A stretch of 64,000 bases of DNA from assembly GCA_030430755.1 (NCBI GenBank), contig JAUIKO010000001.1, forward strand, positions 350,980 to 414,979, given 5' to 3'. Positions 37,252-45,426 of the stretch are shown piece after piece. The stretch comes from Fimbriimonadia bacterium. Its GTDB lineage: Bacteria > Armatimonadota > Fimbriimonadia > Fimbriimonadales > Fimbriimonadaceae. Numbering within the stretch: the first letter of the stretch is position 1; every line of letters begins with the position of its first letter. Under the pieces are notes generated by a model. It was not told where the DNA came from and made no database searches. It saw only the letters and a list, made by a program, of their open reading frames with translations. The translations under genes were made by a program, and so were the position numbers.

Positions 37252-38073
37252 TTACTTTTGTTTTACTGGCAAGAACATGTCTATAGGCTTTTCAGTATTA
37301 GCAATAATTTTCCCTACACACATCATTCCAGTTCTCAAACGAATATTTGGCGATTGCCCACTCGTCCAGAGATATCCTGATAGGGTATCGGCTTTTTCTA
37401 GTTCAATGTCTACTGCTATTACTGGGCCAAGATTTGAAAAGAGTGACATTACACTGCTTCCTTCAAAAATATCTTGCATTTTTCGATTGCTTACTGGGAA
37501 TAAGCTTTTACGAGTAACTTTTCCAACAATATAACCATGCTTATCTACAGGAATCATATCTAAGCTTAGTTTAGTTTTCATCCCTACTTCGATATTAGTT
37601 GCCTGATCAGCTCTGATAAATATTTTTGCAAGCAGAGGCTCATGAACAGATTCAATGGTAGCTATATGCTCTCCAGCCTTTACAAAACCATGATCATCTA
37701 CGAGTGTTTCAAGAATTTTTCCACTTAAGTTGATACTCTTTACATCAATATCCTTGCCATCTAACCCATTTAGAATCATGACAGTATCACCAGGTGAAAT
37801 AACATCACCACTTTTAATTAACATCGTTTTTATAAATCCAGTTCCAGTACTTATAAAATTTTCAAAACCTCTTCTTCCTCTAAGAAGAACACCACTTCCA
37901 ACAACCTCTGTAGGTATCTCAAAAGTAAATGACCATATAATAACACTAGCCACAATTAAGGCAAAACCAGATAGAATAACCCAGGATCTATTTGATTCCA
38001 CTTGAAGTGCTGTATTTAACCTTTCTGGCGATGAAAGTTTTTCAAGAGATTTTTTTCTAAATAATTCAGCCAT
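37252..38073 (-). CDS. HlyD-type membrane-fusion protein of the NHLM export system
   Basis: Membrane-fusion proteins link an inner-membrane ABC exporter to the outer envelope. The 273-residue chain has a basic N-terminus, one membrane helix (WVILSGFALIVASVIIWSF, residues 31-49) and a biotinyl-lipoyl-like hammerhead (EIPTEVVGSGVLLRGRRG; TIESVHEPLLAKIFIRADQATNIEVGMKTKLSLDMIP). It is shorter than classical HlyD and has little coiled coil, as in other NHLM secretion proteins. It is the first gene of the three-gene export operon and reads away from the FkbM-type methyltransferase gene 187 bases upstream. It implies an exporter spanning more than the inner membrane. Confidence 0.85.
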   Translation of the reverse strand: MAELFRKKSLEKLSSPERLNTALQVESNRSWVILSGFALIVASVIIWSFTFEIPTEVVGSGVLLRGRRGFENFISTGTGFIKTMLIKSGDVISPGDTVMILNGLDGKDIDVKSINLSGKILETLVDDHGFVKAGEHIATIESVHEPLLAKIFIRADQATNIEVGMKTKLSLDMIPVDKHGYIVGKVTRKSLFPVSNRKMQDIFEGSSVMSLFSNLGPVIAVDIELEKADTLSGYLWTSGQSPNIRLRTGMMCVGKIIANTEKPIDMFLPVKQK

Positions 38074-38260
38074 TTATCCACCATCATTTGAATGAGTTAC
38101 TAAGTTTATAATTGGAATAAACCCATTTTTTTTATAATGTTTTTCTCATAATTTATACTAACTAGTAAAAATATCGTATATCATTCCAATAATATTTTTA
38201 ACAAGTAACACCGTCTGTTGATAACGAGCTTATCATAACAAAGACAATGCCGGAGAATAT

Positions 38261-39178
38261 ATGATGAATACAACCAATGATCATACAAAACTAGAAAATT
38301 CTTATCTCAAAATCAAAAATGCTAAAAGAGGTTTTTTTGCGATAAATAAAAACGATACAGTAATAGGAAAGAGTCTTGACACCTATGGAGAATGGAGTGA
38401 ACATATTATTGAGGCTATATCTCATTTCATTGAAAAAGAATGTGTTGTTTTAGATGTTGGAGCATATATTGGTGCTTTAACTGTTCCTATTGCAAAATTA
38501 GTAGGAGATCAAGGTCGAGTTATTGCCTTTGAACCTCAAAAAACATCTTTTGATTTATTGCAAACGAACATCACTCTCAATGCTCTTCATAATGTAGATT
38601 GTTTAAATATGGCCATGAGTGACGCTGAAGGTGTAATGAAAACTCCTCTCTTAAATGTATACAATGAACAAGATTTTTCTGAGTTTTGTATGGATCACTA
38701 TGAAAATGGTGAAGATATTTGTGTGAATACAGTTGATAATTTAGGACTTCAAAGATGTGATTTCATGATAGTTGATACTCCTGGCATGGAAACAAATGTG
38801 ATTAAAGGTGCAAGTCAAATGTTATCGCAATGCAGACCTATTATGTATGTGCGAAACGTTAAAGAGAACGGAAATCCAGCATTAGTAGAGGAACTTTTCA
38901 ATCAAGATTACAAGCTTTGGTGGCATATACAACTCTGTCATAATCCTGAAAACTATTATCAAAATGAACAAAATGTATTTAAAGTTGGTGATAATGAAAT
39001 GGCACATGCTTATATGTTAGGAGTTCATAAAAGCCTTGCGTTGCCGATGAATGGTTTACTGGAAGTTGAAAGCCCTGATGATAACTGTATCCGAGCTATT
39101 GAAAGGTTGCAAGAAGCTTTTGTTGCACAGCAAGAAGCCAATGCTCAAAATAACACTCAAGAAGTTACTGCTTCTTAA
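38261..39178 (+). CDS. FkbM-family SAM-dependent methyltransferase
   Basis: FkbM-like enzymes transfer a methyl group from S-adenosylmethionine to hydroxyls of sugars or secondary metabolites. The 305 residues show motif I (VVLDVGAYIGALTVPIAK, about 62-79), the acidic strand end with VIAFEPQKTSFDLLQTNI, and the FkbM-typical late block FMIVDTPGMETNVIKGASQMLSQCRP, where family members more often read DVEG and E. A Gln/Asn-rich tail ends the protein. GGAG lies nine bases before the ATG at 38261. It diverges from the NHLM export operon and may share regulation with it. A role in modifying the exported peptide or a surface glycan is conjecture. Confidence 0.85.
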   Translation: MMNTTNDHTKLENSYLKIKNAKRGFFAINKNDTVIGKSLDTYGEWSEHIIEAISHFIEKECVVLDVGAYIGALTVPIAKLVGDQGRVIAFEPQKTSFDLLQTNITLNALHNVDCLNMAMSDAEGVMKTPLLNVYNEQDFSEFCMDHYENGEDICVNTVDNLGLQRCDFMIVDTPGMETNVIKGASQMLSQCRPIMYVRNVKENGNPALVEELFNQDYKLWWHIQLCHNPENYYQNEQNVFKVGDNEMAHAYMLGVHKSLALPMNGLLEVESPDDNCIRAIERLQEAFVAQQEANAQNNTQEVTAS

Positions 39179-39193
39179 AAGAGTAATGTAACT

Positions 39194-39250
39194 TTATCTT
39201 AAAGTTATCCTTTTATATCCTTCTTTATGTAGAGGATAACTTTAAGATAA
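39194..39250. terminator. 17-bp perfect inverted repeat between convergent genes
   Basis: TTATCTTAAAGTTATCC (39194-39210) and GGATAACTTTAAGATAA (39234-39250) are exact reverse complements with a 23-base loop. The repeat fills the 85-base gap between the stop codons of the FkbM-type gene (+) and gyrB (-). A bidirectional transcript-end hairpin is likely, although neither strand has a U-tract after it. Confidence 0.6.
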
Positions 39251-39263
39251 GGCATAGAAATTT

Positions 39264-41264
39264 TTAATAGTGCCAGTCTAGGTCTAGTGCATCTTTAGCA
39301 TGTTTCTGAATAAAGTTTCTTCTAGGTTCGACTTTTTCACCCATCAACTTGCTAAACATGATTTCAATTTCTTTTACGAATTCAGGATCTAGTTTAATTT
39401 GTAATAATTTCCTATTTGCTGGATTCATCGTAGTATCTTCTAAATCATCAGCGTTCATTTCTCCAAGACCTTTAAATCGAGTAACTTGGACATTCTTCTT
39501 TTTCAGCCCTTTTAAAATATTATCTAACTCTTCTTCATCTGCTGCGTAATGTCTTTCGTTACTTCCTACTTTAACAACAAATAGAGGAGGTTGAGCTAAA
39601 TAAATATTCCCATTTTCTAGTAATGGTTTCATGTATCGATAGAAGAAGGTTAAAAGAAGCGTTCTAATATGTTCTCCATCTACATCAGCATCTGTCATGA
39701 TGATGATTTTGCTGTAGCGAAGCCTTGATATATCAAAATGTTCTTTTCCATTAGTTCTTTCTTCAAAGTTGGATAATCTGTTGGATGAAATATCAATACC
39801 AACTCCTAAAGCAGCTATTAATGATTTAATTTCATCGTTATCAAGTGCTTTATCAACTCTTGCTCTTTCTACATTTAATATTTTTCCTTTTAAAGGTAGT
39901 ATAGCCTGGGTTACACGATCTCTAGCACTTTTTGCAGAACCTCCAGCAGAGTCACCCTCTACCAGGAATATTTCACACTTATCTGAATCCTTACTAACAC
40001 AATCTGCTAATTTACCAGGCAATCCAAATGTATCCATGGCCGAAGATCTTTTAACTGCTTCGGCAGCCTTTTTAGCTGCTTCCCTAGCGCGTTGGGCGAT
40101 GAGAGCTTTATCGATAAACTTTTTAGCTACGCTTGGGTTTTCTTCTAAAAATGTATTTAATCCATCTCCAACCAATGAATTAGTAACCCCTTGCGCTTCA
40201 GAAGTCATGAGTTTAACTTTATCTTGACTGTTATAACTTGGATTTTCAAGTTTAAGAGATACAACTCCTGTTAAACCATCACTCACATCATCGGAAGTAA
40301 AGTTCTTATCTTTTTCTTTTAAAAAATTCATCTTACGAGCATAAGCATTGATCACACGCGTAAGAGCTGTGCTAAATCCGGAAATATGGGTACCACCATC
40401 GGGCTGATGGATATTGTTAGAAAAGCCGATGACGGTATGACTATATCCGGTATGATACTGCAATGCAACTTCTAGATCATAGGTATCTCTTTCCCTATGA
40501 AAGTAGATCGCTTTATGTAGTACATCTTTTCCTTCGTTTAAATCTTCTACTAACTGCTGAATTCCTTTGGTATAGTGGTAAGTTTCATTTTCGTCAGGTT
40601 TTTGTTCATTTTCAAAGTGAAACGTTACTGAAGGATTTAGATAAGCTAACTCTTTAAGTCTAGAAGTAATAATATGAGTATCATACTCTGTATAGGTCAG
40701 TACATTGTCATCTGGCTTCCAGCGGATAAATGTCCCCGTACCTTCTGCATCGCCTATTGCTTGAACCGGTTCGTCTGGTATACCAATTTTATAACTCTGC
40801 TTCCAAAGTTTTCCATTCCGTTTCACTTGAACGACGCACCATTCAGACAGAGCGTTTGTACAGCTTACACCTACTCCGTGTAAACCTCCAGATACCTTAT
40901 ATCCTCCTCCGCCGAATTTTCCACCAGCGTGAAGAACTGTCATAACCACTTGAAGTGCGGATACTTTGTGCTTTTCATGAATATCAACAGGTATTCCTCT
41001 CCCATTATCTTCTACACTGATAGAACCGTCATCGTATATTTTTACTTTAATATCATTACAATATCCCGCCAATGCTTCATCGACAGAGTTATCTATAGCT
41101 TCTCTAAACAGTTGATGAAGACCTCTTTTTCCATTGTCTCCAACATACATTCCTGGACGCTTTCTAACAGCTTCTAGACCTTCCAGGACTTGTATACTAT
41201 CTGCGGTATAAGCTTGCTCTACCTTACCTAAAACACTTTTAGAATTTTGCTCTTCGTTCATCAC
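39264..41264 (-). CDS. gyrB: DNA gyrase subunit B
   Basis: GyrB is the ATPase subunit of gyrase, which introduces negative supercoils. The 666 residues show the GHKL ATPase (EGLEAVRKRPGMYVG, EAIDNSVDEALAGYC, ISVEDNGRGIPVDIH, GGGYKVSGGLHGVG) and the transducer. The Toprim domain has EIFLVEGDSAGGSAK and MTDADVDGEHIRTLLLTFFYR. The C-terminal segment is RRNFIQKHAKDALDLDWHY. There is no large proteobacterial insertion. ParE is a less likely alternative: the EGDSAGGSAKSARDR and GLGEMNADDLEDTTMNP blocks fit GyrB, but gyrA/parC context is absent. It stands alone and divergent from rodA. Confidence 0.93.
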   Translation of the reverse strand: MMNEEQNSKSVLGKVEQAYTADSIQVLEGLEAVRKRPGMYVGDNGKRGLHQLFREAIDNSVDEALAGYCNDIKVKIYDDGSISVEDNGRGIPVDIHEKHKVSALQVVMTVLHAGGKFGGGGYKVSGGLHGVGVSCTNALSEWCVVQVKRNGKLWKQSYKIGIPDEPVQAIGDAEGTGTFIRWKPDDNVLTYTEYDTHIITSRLKELAYLNPSVTFHFENEQKPDENETYHYTKGIQQLVEDLNEGKDVLHKAIYFHRERDTYDLEVALQYHTGYSHTVIGFSNNIHQPDGGTHISGFSTALTRVINAYARKMNFLKEKDKNFTSDDVSDGLTGVVSLKLENPSYNSQDKVKLMTSEAQGVTNSLVGDGLNTFLEENPSVAKKFIDKALIAQRAREAAKKAAEAVKRSSAMDTFGLPGKLADCVSKDSDKCEIFLVEGDSAGGSAKSARDRVTQAILPLKGKILNVERARVDKALDNDEIKSLIAALGVGIDISSNRLSNFEERTNGKEHFDISRLRYSKIIIMTDADVDGEHIRTLLLTFFYRYMKPLLENGNIYLAQPPLFVVKVGSNERHYAADEEELDNILKGLKKKNVQVTRFKGLGEMNADDLEDTTMNPANRKLLQIKLDPEFVKEIEIMFSKLMGEKVEPRRNFIQKHAKDALDLDWHY

Positions 41265-41385
41265 TATTTAACTCTTCATCTGGCTCGTATTCGCCTTCTA
41301 ATTAACTGTAGTTTACCTTACGTATCCATAACAGCTCTTGTCTAATCACATAAGATCACTTTAAGTAAAATATATCGTAAACTGA

Positions 41386-42495
41386 ATGCGTATGTTATCT
41401 AATTTAAGAAGTCATAAATTTCATATGAATTGGCCCCTTATCATTTCAACCTCTGCACTTCTTTTATTAGGTTTACTAGCCATTTACAGTGAAGGCATTC
41501 ATAAAACAGAAGGATCGCATTTTATCAAACATTGTAGAGTCCTTATCCTAGGTATTGTTCCATTTTTTATTTTTTATAAAATCAGATTAAACTTCTGGAT
41601 AGAACATTGGAAGTTACTTTATATTATTAATATTTTTCTTCTACTATCGATATACTTTCTAGGTCATTCAGCAGGAGGCGCTAAAAGATGGATCATGATA
41701 GGTTCTTTCACTTTTCAGCCCAGTGAGCTTTCTAAACTTATTACTGTTTTTACACTAGCTGGTTTTTTTTATAAGAATCAGAATAACGTTCAGAAATTTT
41801 CGACTTTTTTAAAATCACTTCTCCATATTTCCGTTCCCCTATTCCTAATATTTAAGCAACCACACTTAGGTGCTAGCTTAGTACTTATATTTACATGGGG
41901 TTTAATGAGTTTTCAGTTTGGAACACCTTTGAAATACCTTATCGGATCTTTTACAGTAGTACTGGTTATTCTTTCGAGTGCATTTGTTGTTCCAGGGATC
42001 TTAAAAGATTATCAGAAAGAAAGAATTTACGCCATGTTCAAATCAGATGACAAGGGTTCTAATTATCAACAAATCAAAGGAATCATCGCAATCGGTAATG
42101 GGGGGATAGATGGGCAAGGGTTTTTGTCTGGAACACAAAAAGAAGGAAGGTTTGTACCAGAGCAGCACACCGATTTTATATTTACTGTTATAGCAGAAGA
42201 ATTTGGACTTTTAGGTTCATCGAGCGTGTTAGGTTTATTTACTGTTTTTTTTATATCTCTTTGGAGAATCATTTTAAGAGCTGAACAGAATTATCACAAA
42301 TTGATTGCAATAGGTTGTTTTGGGATTGTTTTTTTTCACTTAACTGTAAATATGGCCATGAATCTGAATATTGCTCCTGTAGTCGGCCTCTGGCTACCTT
42401 TCATAAGTTTTGGTGGAACTGCAATCTGGCTCTGCTTATCTATAGTGGGAACACTGCTTCAAATTGATCATCAAGAAAAAGGAACGCTTTTTTAA
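41386..42495 (+). CDS. rodA: Rod-shape-determining SEDS glycosyltransferase RodA
   Basis: RodA is an integral-membrane peptidoglycan glycosyltransferase that elongates the side wall together with a class B PBP. The 369-residue protein has about ten membrane helices and the SEDS landmarks: AGGAKRWIMIGSFTFQPSELSKL, then QPHLGASLVL, and SGTQKEGRFVPEQHTDFIFTVIAEEFGLLG in the large periplasmic loop, including the catalytic Asp of the TDFIFT motif. GLWLPFISFGGTAIW is near the end. Length and the GAKRW/PEQHTDFIF pattern favour RodA over FtsW. No mreB or PBP2 genes adjoin it. Its end overlaps the convergent 157-residue gene by 4 bases. Confidence 0.92.
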   Translation: MRMLSNLRSHKFHMNWPLIISTSALLLLGLLAIYSEGIHKTEGSHFIKHCRVLILGIVPFFIFYKIRLNFWIEHWKLLYIINIFLLLSIYFLGHSAGGAKRWIMIGSFTFQPSELSKLITVFTLAGFFYKNQNNVQKFSTFLKSLLHISVPLFLIFKQPHLGASLVLIFTWGLMSFQFGTPLKYLIGSFTVVLVILSSAFVVPGILKDYQKERIYAMFKSDDKGSNYQQIKGIIAIGNGGIDGQGFLSGTQKEGRFVPEQHTDFIFTVIAEEFGLLGSSSVLGLFTVFFISLWRIILRAEQNYHKLIAIGCFGIVFFHLTVNMAMNLNIAPVVGLWLPFISFGGTAIWLCLSIVGTLLQIDHQEKGTLF

Positions 42496-42965
42496 CTTCT
42501 ATTTTTGATTCTTTTAATACACTGGAATATACCAATATCTGTAATACATAAACCTACTCCGGTCGATCCTATCATTTGGAGATAAAACCGAATATCTTTT
42601 TCACTTGGATGATCTGCATCGTCTGCGTTTTGTAAAATTAAAAGTGTTGATGCTAGAATGACACCTGTATATAGTCCTAACCTCACTCGATAGCATGTAC
42701 GGTTATACAAATGCTTCCATACTATTTTTCCACATGAAGGATATTTCACGAGACCACACTCTTCGTTATCGGCAACTGTGATAGAATTTTCAGAATGCTC
42801 AACTTCTTCAATGTACTGATGATAGACTCCATTCTCTAAAAACTCTTCTTCAGGATTTGCTTCTAAACCTACGGGGGCTTGAAGATGTTCTTCGATGAAT
42901 TCATTTACTGAAAAAATATAACAGATGGGAACACTAAAAATGAAAAATAAAGAAATAGCTTTCAT
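42492..42965 (-). CDS. Putative membrane or exported protein, 157 aa, unknown function
   Basis: I do not recognise this protein. A hydrophobic N-terminus (MKAISLFFIFSVPICYIFSV) is a signal peptide or anchor. An acidic polar region of about 55 residues follows, with Cys residues (EECGLVKYPSCGKIVWKHLYNRTCYRVRL), and then two more hydrophobic helices (about 97-112 and 129-148). The end is basic (KRIKNRS). It lies 67 bases downstream of alr on the same strand and ends over the rodA stop. A small envelope protein is as far as the sequence allows. Confidence 0.65.
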   Translation of the reverse strand: MKAISLFFIFSVPICYIFSVNEFIEEHLQAPVGLEANPEEEFLENGVYHQYIEEVEHSENSITVADNEECGLVKYPSCGKIVWKHLYNRTCYRVRLGLYTGVILASTLLILQNADDADHPSEKDIRFYLQMIGSTGVGLCITDIGIFQCIKRIKNRS

Positions 42966-43004
42966 GTAATGAATTATACTATAACCTAAAAACTATAACA
43001 TTAC
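42966..43004 (-). terminator. Possible hairpin after alr
   Basis: GTAATG (42966-42971) pairs with CATTAC (42999-43004), and TTATA with TATAA inside, leaving a two-base bulge. It begins 29 bases after the alr stop and ends next to the start codon of the 157-residue gene. It is AT-rich with no U-tract, so support is weak. Confidence 0.3.
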
Positions 43005-43032
43005 TTGATAAAAGTTCCTCTCAACAACGATC

Positions 43033-44214
43033 TTATAAGGAGCTGATGAGTGTTTCATTTTTTATACTTGATTTTTGATAATGAAAATTATCCAATATGC
43101 GGACAGAATGATCAGGTGCTAAAGTTACCCGTGGGACTCTGGAAGTTATCCCGATAGCCAGCTCTCTAGGGTTTAAACCAGCAAATACACTTAGCTCATA
43201 TGGACGTACATTTTTGCCGAGTAACTCTACATCATCCCCAACATGTACATCTGGTATATCTGTAATATCAATCAATGCCTGATCCATGCAAATCAATCCG
43301 ATAACAGGTGCTTTATAACCCTTCATATATACATACGCTGTATTCCCTAGAGATCTTGGATACCCATCACCATAACCCACACCAAGCGTCGCTATTGTGG
43401 TCTCTTTTTGAGTTGTATATGTGGATTCATAACTGACACCCGATCCAGCTGGCCTTTTTCGAATAGAAAGTATCCGAGCTTTCCATGTTAATACAGGTGA
43501 TATTCTTCCCTGATATGCATTTTGATAATCGATTCCATAAGCTGCAGCACCAATACGAACAAGATTGTAATCATCATCTGAATATTTTAATATGGAAGAA
43601 GTATTAGAAAGATGGATATATTTATAATGGATCCCCTCGACTTTACTTACATGTATTGCACTATTAAATGCTTGAATCTGTTTTTTGCTTAAATCGTCTC
43701 TTTTAGCACTATCTATAAAATGCGTCGCTATACCCTCTATAGTAATATTTTGAAAATTTTTAACATTCGATATAAAATCCTTTATTTGGCAAGGCATAAT
43801 ACCGTATCTGGATAATCCAGTATCGATTTTAATATGGACCAGTGCTTTCTTTTTTAGTAAATGAGCTTGATGATCTAACCGCACCATAAAGTTTAGATCA
43901 TCTGCAACAAGCCTTAAATCGTATATAAGAGCTTCAGATATTTCATCATCAATAATGGGAGATAATACTAGAATTGGTAATTCAATCCCTATCTTTCTCA
44001 AAGCAATCCCTTCGGAGACAGTAGCAACCATCAGCCAATCAACTCCTGAATCAACTGCCAGCTTAGAAATATGCTCTAATCCATGACCATATGCATCTGC
44101 TTTTACAACAAGAGCTAACGATTTCTTTAAACCTATAATTTTTTTAATTTCTGTAAGATTGTTCTTGAAAGCTAAGTCATCTATAAATACACAAGAGCGA
44201 GGATATGACACCAT
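43033..44214 (-). CDS. alr: Alanine racemase
   Basis: Alr converts L-alanine to D-alanine for peptidoglycan, using PLP. The 393 residues form the fold type III barrel with the PLP lysine at Lys38 (LALVVKADAYGHG), IKIDTGLSRYGI, VRIGAAAYGID, and the C-terminal beta domain with the catalytic Tyr (GSGVSYESTYTT). VGYGDGYPRSLGN and GLICMDQALIDI also match. It is transcribed after the nucleotidyltransferase gene 101 bases upstream and before the 157-residue membrane protein. With rodA it supports a peptidoglycan wall. Confidence 0.95.
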   Translation of the reverse strand: MVSYPRSCVFIDDLAFKNNLTEIKKIIGLKKSLALVVKADAYGHGLEHISKLAVDSGVDWLMVATVSEGIALRKIGIELPILVLSPIIDDEISEALIYDLRLVADDLNFMVRLDHQAHLLKKKALVHIKIDTGLSRYGIMPCQIKDFISNVKNFQNITIEGIATHFIDSAKRDDLSKKQIQAFNSAIHVSKVEGIHYKYIHLSNTSSILKYSDDDYNLVRIGAAAYGIDYQNAYQGRISPVLTWKARILSIRKRPAGSGVSYESTYTTQKETTIATLGVGYGDGYPRSLGNTAYVYMKGYKAPVIGLICMDQALIDITDIPDVHVGDDVELLGKNVRPYELSVFAGLNPRELAIGITSRVPRVTLAPDHSVRILDNFHYQKSSIKNETLISSL

Positions 44215-44256
44215 AACTATATATTACTTTATTCTACAAACGTCCTTTCCCAGTAA

Positions 44257-44293
44257 ATAATGCTTAAAAAGAATAATATCTTAAGAGCATTAT
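44257..44293 (-). terminator. Hairpin after the nucleotidyltransferase gene (no U-tract)
   Basis: ATAATGCT (44257-44264) and AGCATTAT (44286-44293) are exact reverse complements around a 21-base AT-rich loop, starting 23 bases after the stop of the nucleotidyltransferase gene. No T run follows on the minus strand. Confidence 0.4.
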
Positions 44294-44315
44294 AAATTGA
44301 GAGAATCTTTGGCTA

Positions 44316-45260
44316 TCATGCGTTGCAAGCATATTTGCCTGAAAAATGGTACAGGATTTCTTTATAGATTGACCTTTCTGATTTCACCATACCTCCTAGC
44401 AGGCAATGACTGATGTGACCATTTACTTGAATACATGCACCATCAAGGATAACTGCATTGGAAATACTTTTGCAACTCAGTGTTACATTCCTACCAATGT
44501 ATACATTCTCTCCAATGTCACAAGTAATTTCTTCGGTATCTATAATAGAGTTTCCGTTTAAAAAATAATTGTTTGCTTCAAGATAAGAATCTAATGTTCC
44601 TGTATCAAACCATTTTCCATTATATACTGCTGCCCTGACATCCTTCTTAGCGTTGATAAGCTCACAAATAGCATCTGTAATTTCGTACTCTCCACGAAAT
44701 CCAGGTTTTAGGTTATCTATAATTTCCCATATATGAGCATTAAACCAGTACAGTCCTGCCATTGCTAAATTCGATCTAGGATTTCCTGGTTTTTCTTCCA
44801 GATCACTGATTTTATCTCCGTTTAAGATTGCGATTCCATATCTTTGTGGATCCGAAACGGTTTTAACTAGGTTCATGTTATCTGCACACTTTTCTACAAA
44901 GGTCTGGTGAAATGGCGTTAAATCCCCATCATACATGGCATCACCTAAATAGAGAATGAAATCATCTTTTCCTGCCCAATTTTTAGCCGAGAGTAAGGCA
45001 TGCGCCAACCCTTTTTGTTCAGTTTGAATTTCAAAAGAAAGATTTACACTACTATTAAAATAATCCTCTAATTGTTTTTCCATATATGCATGATCAGTAG
45101 ATCGGATAATACATAGTTCAGAAATCCCCATGGATCGAATGGTCTCTATAGCGTGGACCAATATGGGTTTTCCTGCAATAGGGAGTAATGGTTTAGGTAT
45201 ATGGTGGGTCACTGGATAAAGTCGTGATCCTTTGCCTGCGGCTAAAATAATTGCTTTCAT
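44316..45260 (-). CDS. Sugar-phosphate nucleotidyltransferase with C-terminal left-handed beta-helix
   Basis: The enzyme should join an NTP to a sugar-1-phosphate to make an activated sugar. The 314 residues begin with the pyrophosphorylase signature LAAGKGSRLYPVT (6-18) and KPLLPIAGKP (23-32). Further motifs are LYLGDAMYD (metal Asp), EEKPGNPRSNLAMAGLYWF and the sugar-binding region GEYEITDAI, followed by KWFDTGTLDSYLEAN. Residues about 240-300 have hexapeptide-like turns (GENVYIGRNVTLSC, SNAVILDGACI). It resembles glucose-1-phosphate thymidylyltransferase RfbA/RmlA of the long type. UTP-glucose and mannose-1-phosphate enzymes cannot be excluded. No dTDP-sugar pathway genes flank it. The product probably feeds the glycosyltransferases of this genome. 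Confidence 0.85.
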   Translation of the reverse strand: MKAIILAAGKGSRLYPVTHHIPKPLLPIAGKPILVHAIETIRSMGISELCIIRSTDHAYMEKQLEDYFNSSVNLSFEIQTEQKGLAHALLSAKNWAGKDDFILYLGDAMYDGDLTPFHQTFVEKCADNMNLVKTVSDPQRYGIAILNGDKISDLEEKPGNPRSNLAMAGLYWFNAHIWEIIDNLKPGFRGEYEITDAICELINAKKDVRAAVYNGKWFDTGTLDSYLEANNYFLNGNSIIDTEEITCDIGENVYIGRNVTLSCKSISNAVILDGACIQVNGHISHCLLGGMVKSERSIYKEILYHFSGKYACNA

Positions 45261-45426
45261 ATATAAGTTTTGTTATTAATATATTGGGGTGAATATAAAT
45301 CGATTTCCCGTCTTCATTGATATTGTTCCATATTATATCATTTTTACTATTCTATGGTAATCTAATCTTAAATATCGTAGTAGGTATTCATCTCTATTCT
45401 TTAGTTACTCACATGAGCATGTATTT

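Noticed and set aside
37252..39178. Reading the exporter and FkbM-type pair as a defence or toxin-immunity system
   Set aside because: No toxin, immunity or nuclease gene is present; NHLM-type export explains the three transporter genes without it.
39769..40227. 152-residue plus-strand ORF antisense to gyrB
   Set aside because: Long open frames opposite highly expressed AT-rich genes are common; the sequence is Ser/Leu/Ala-rich low-complexity and gyrB motifs on the other strand are unambiguous.
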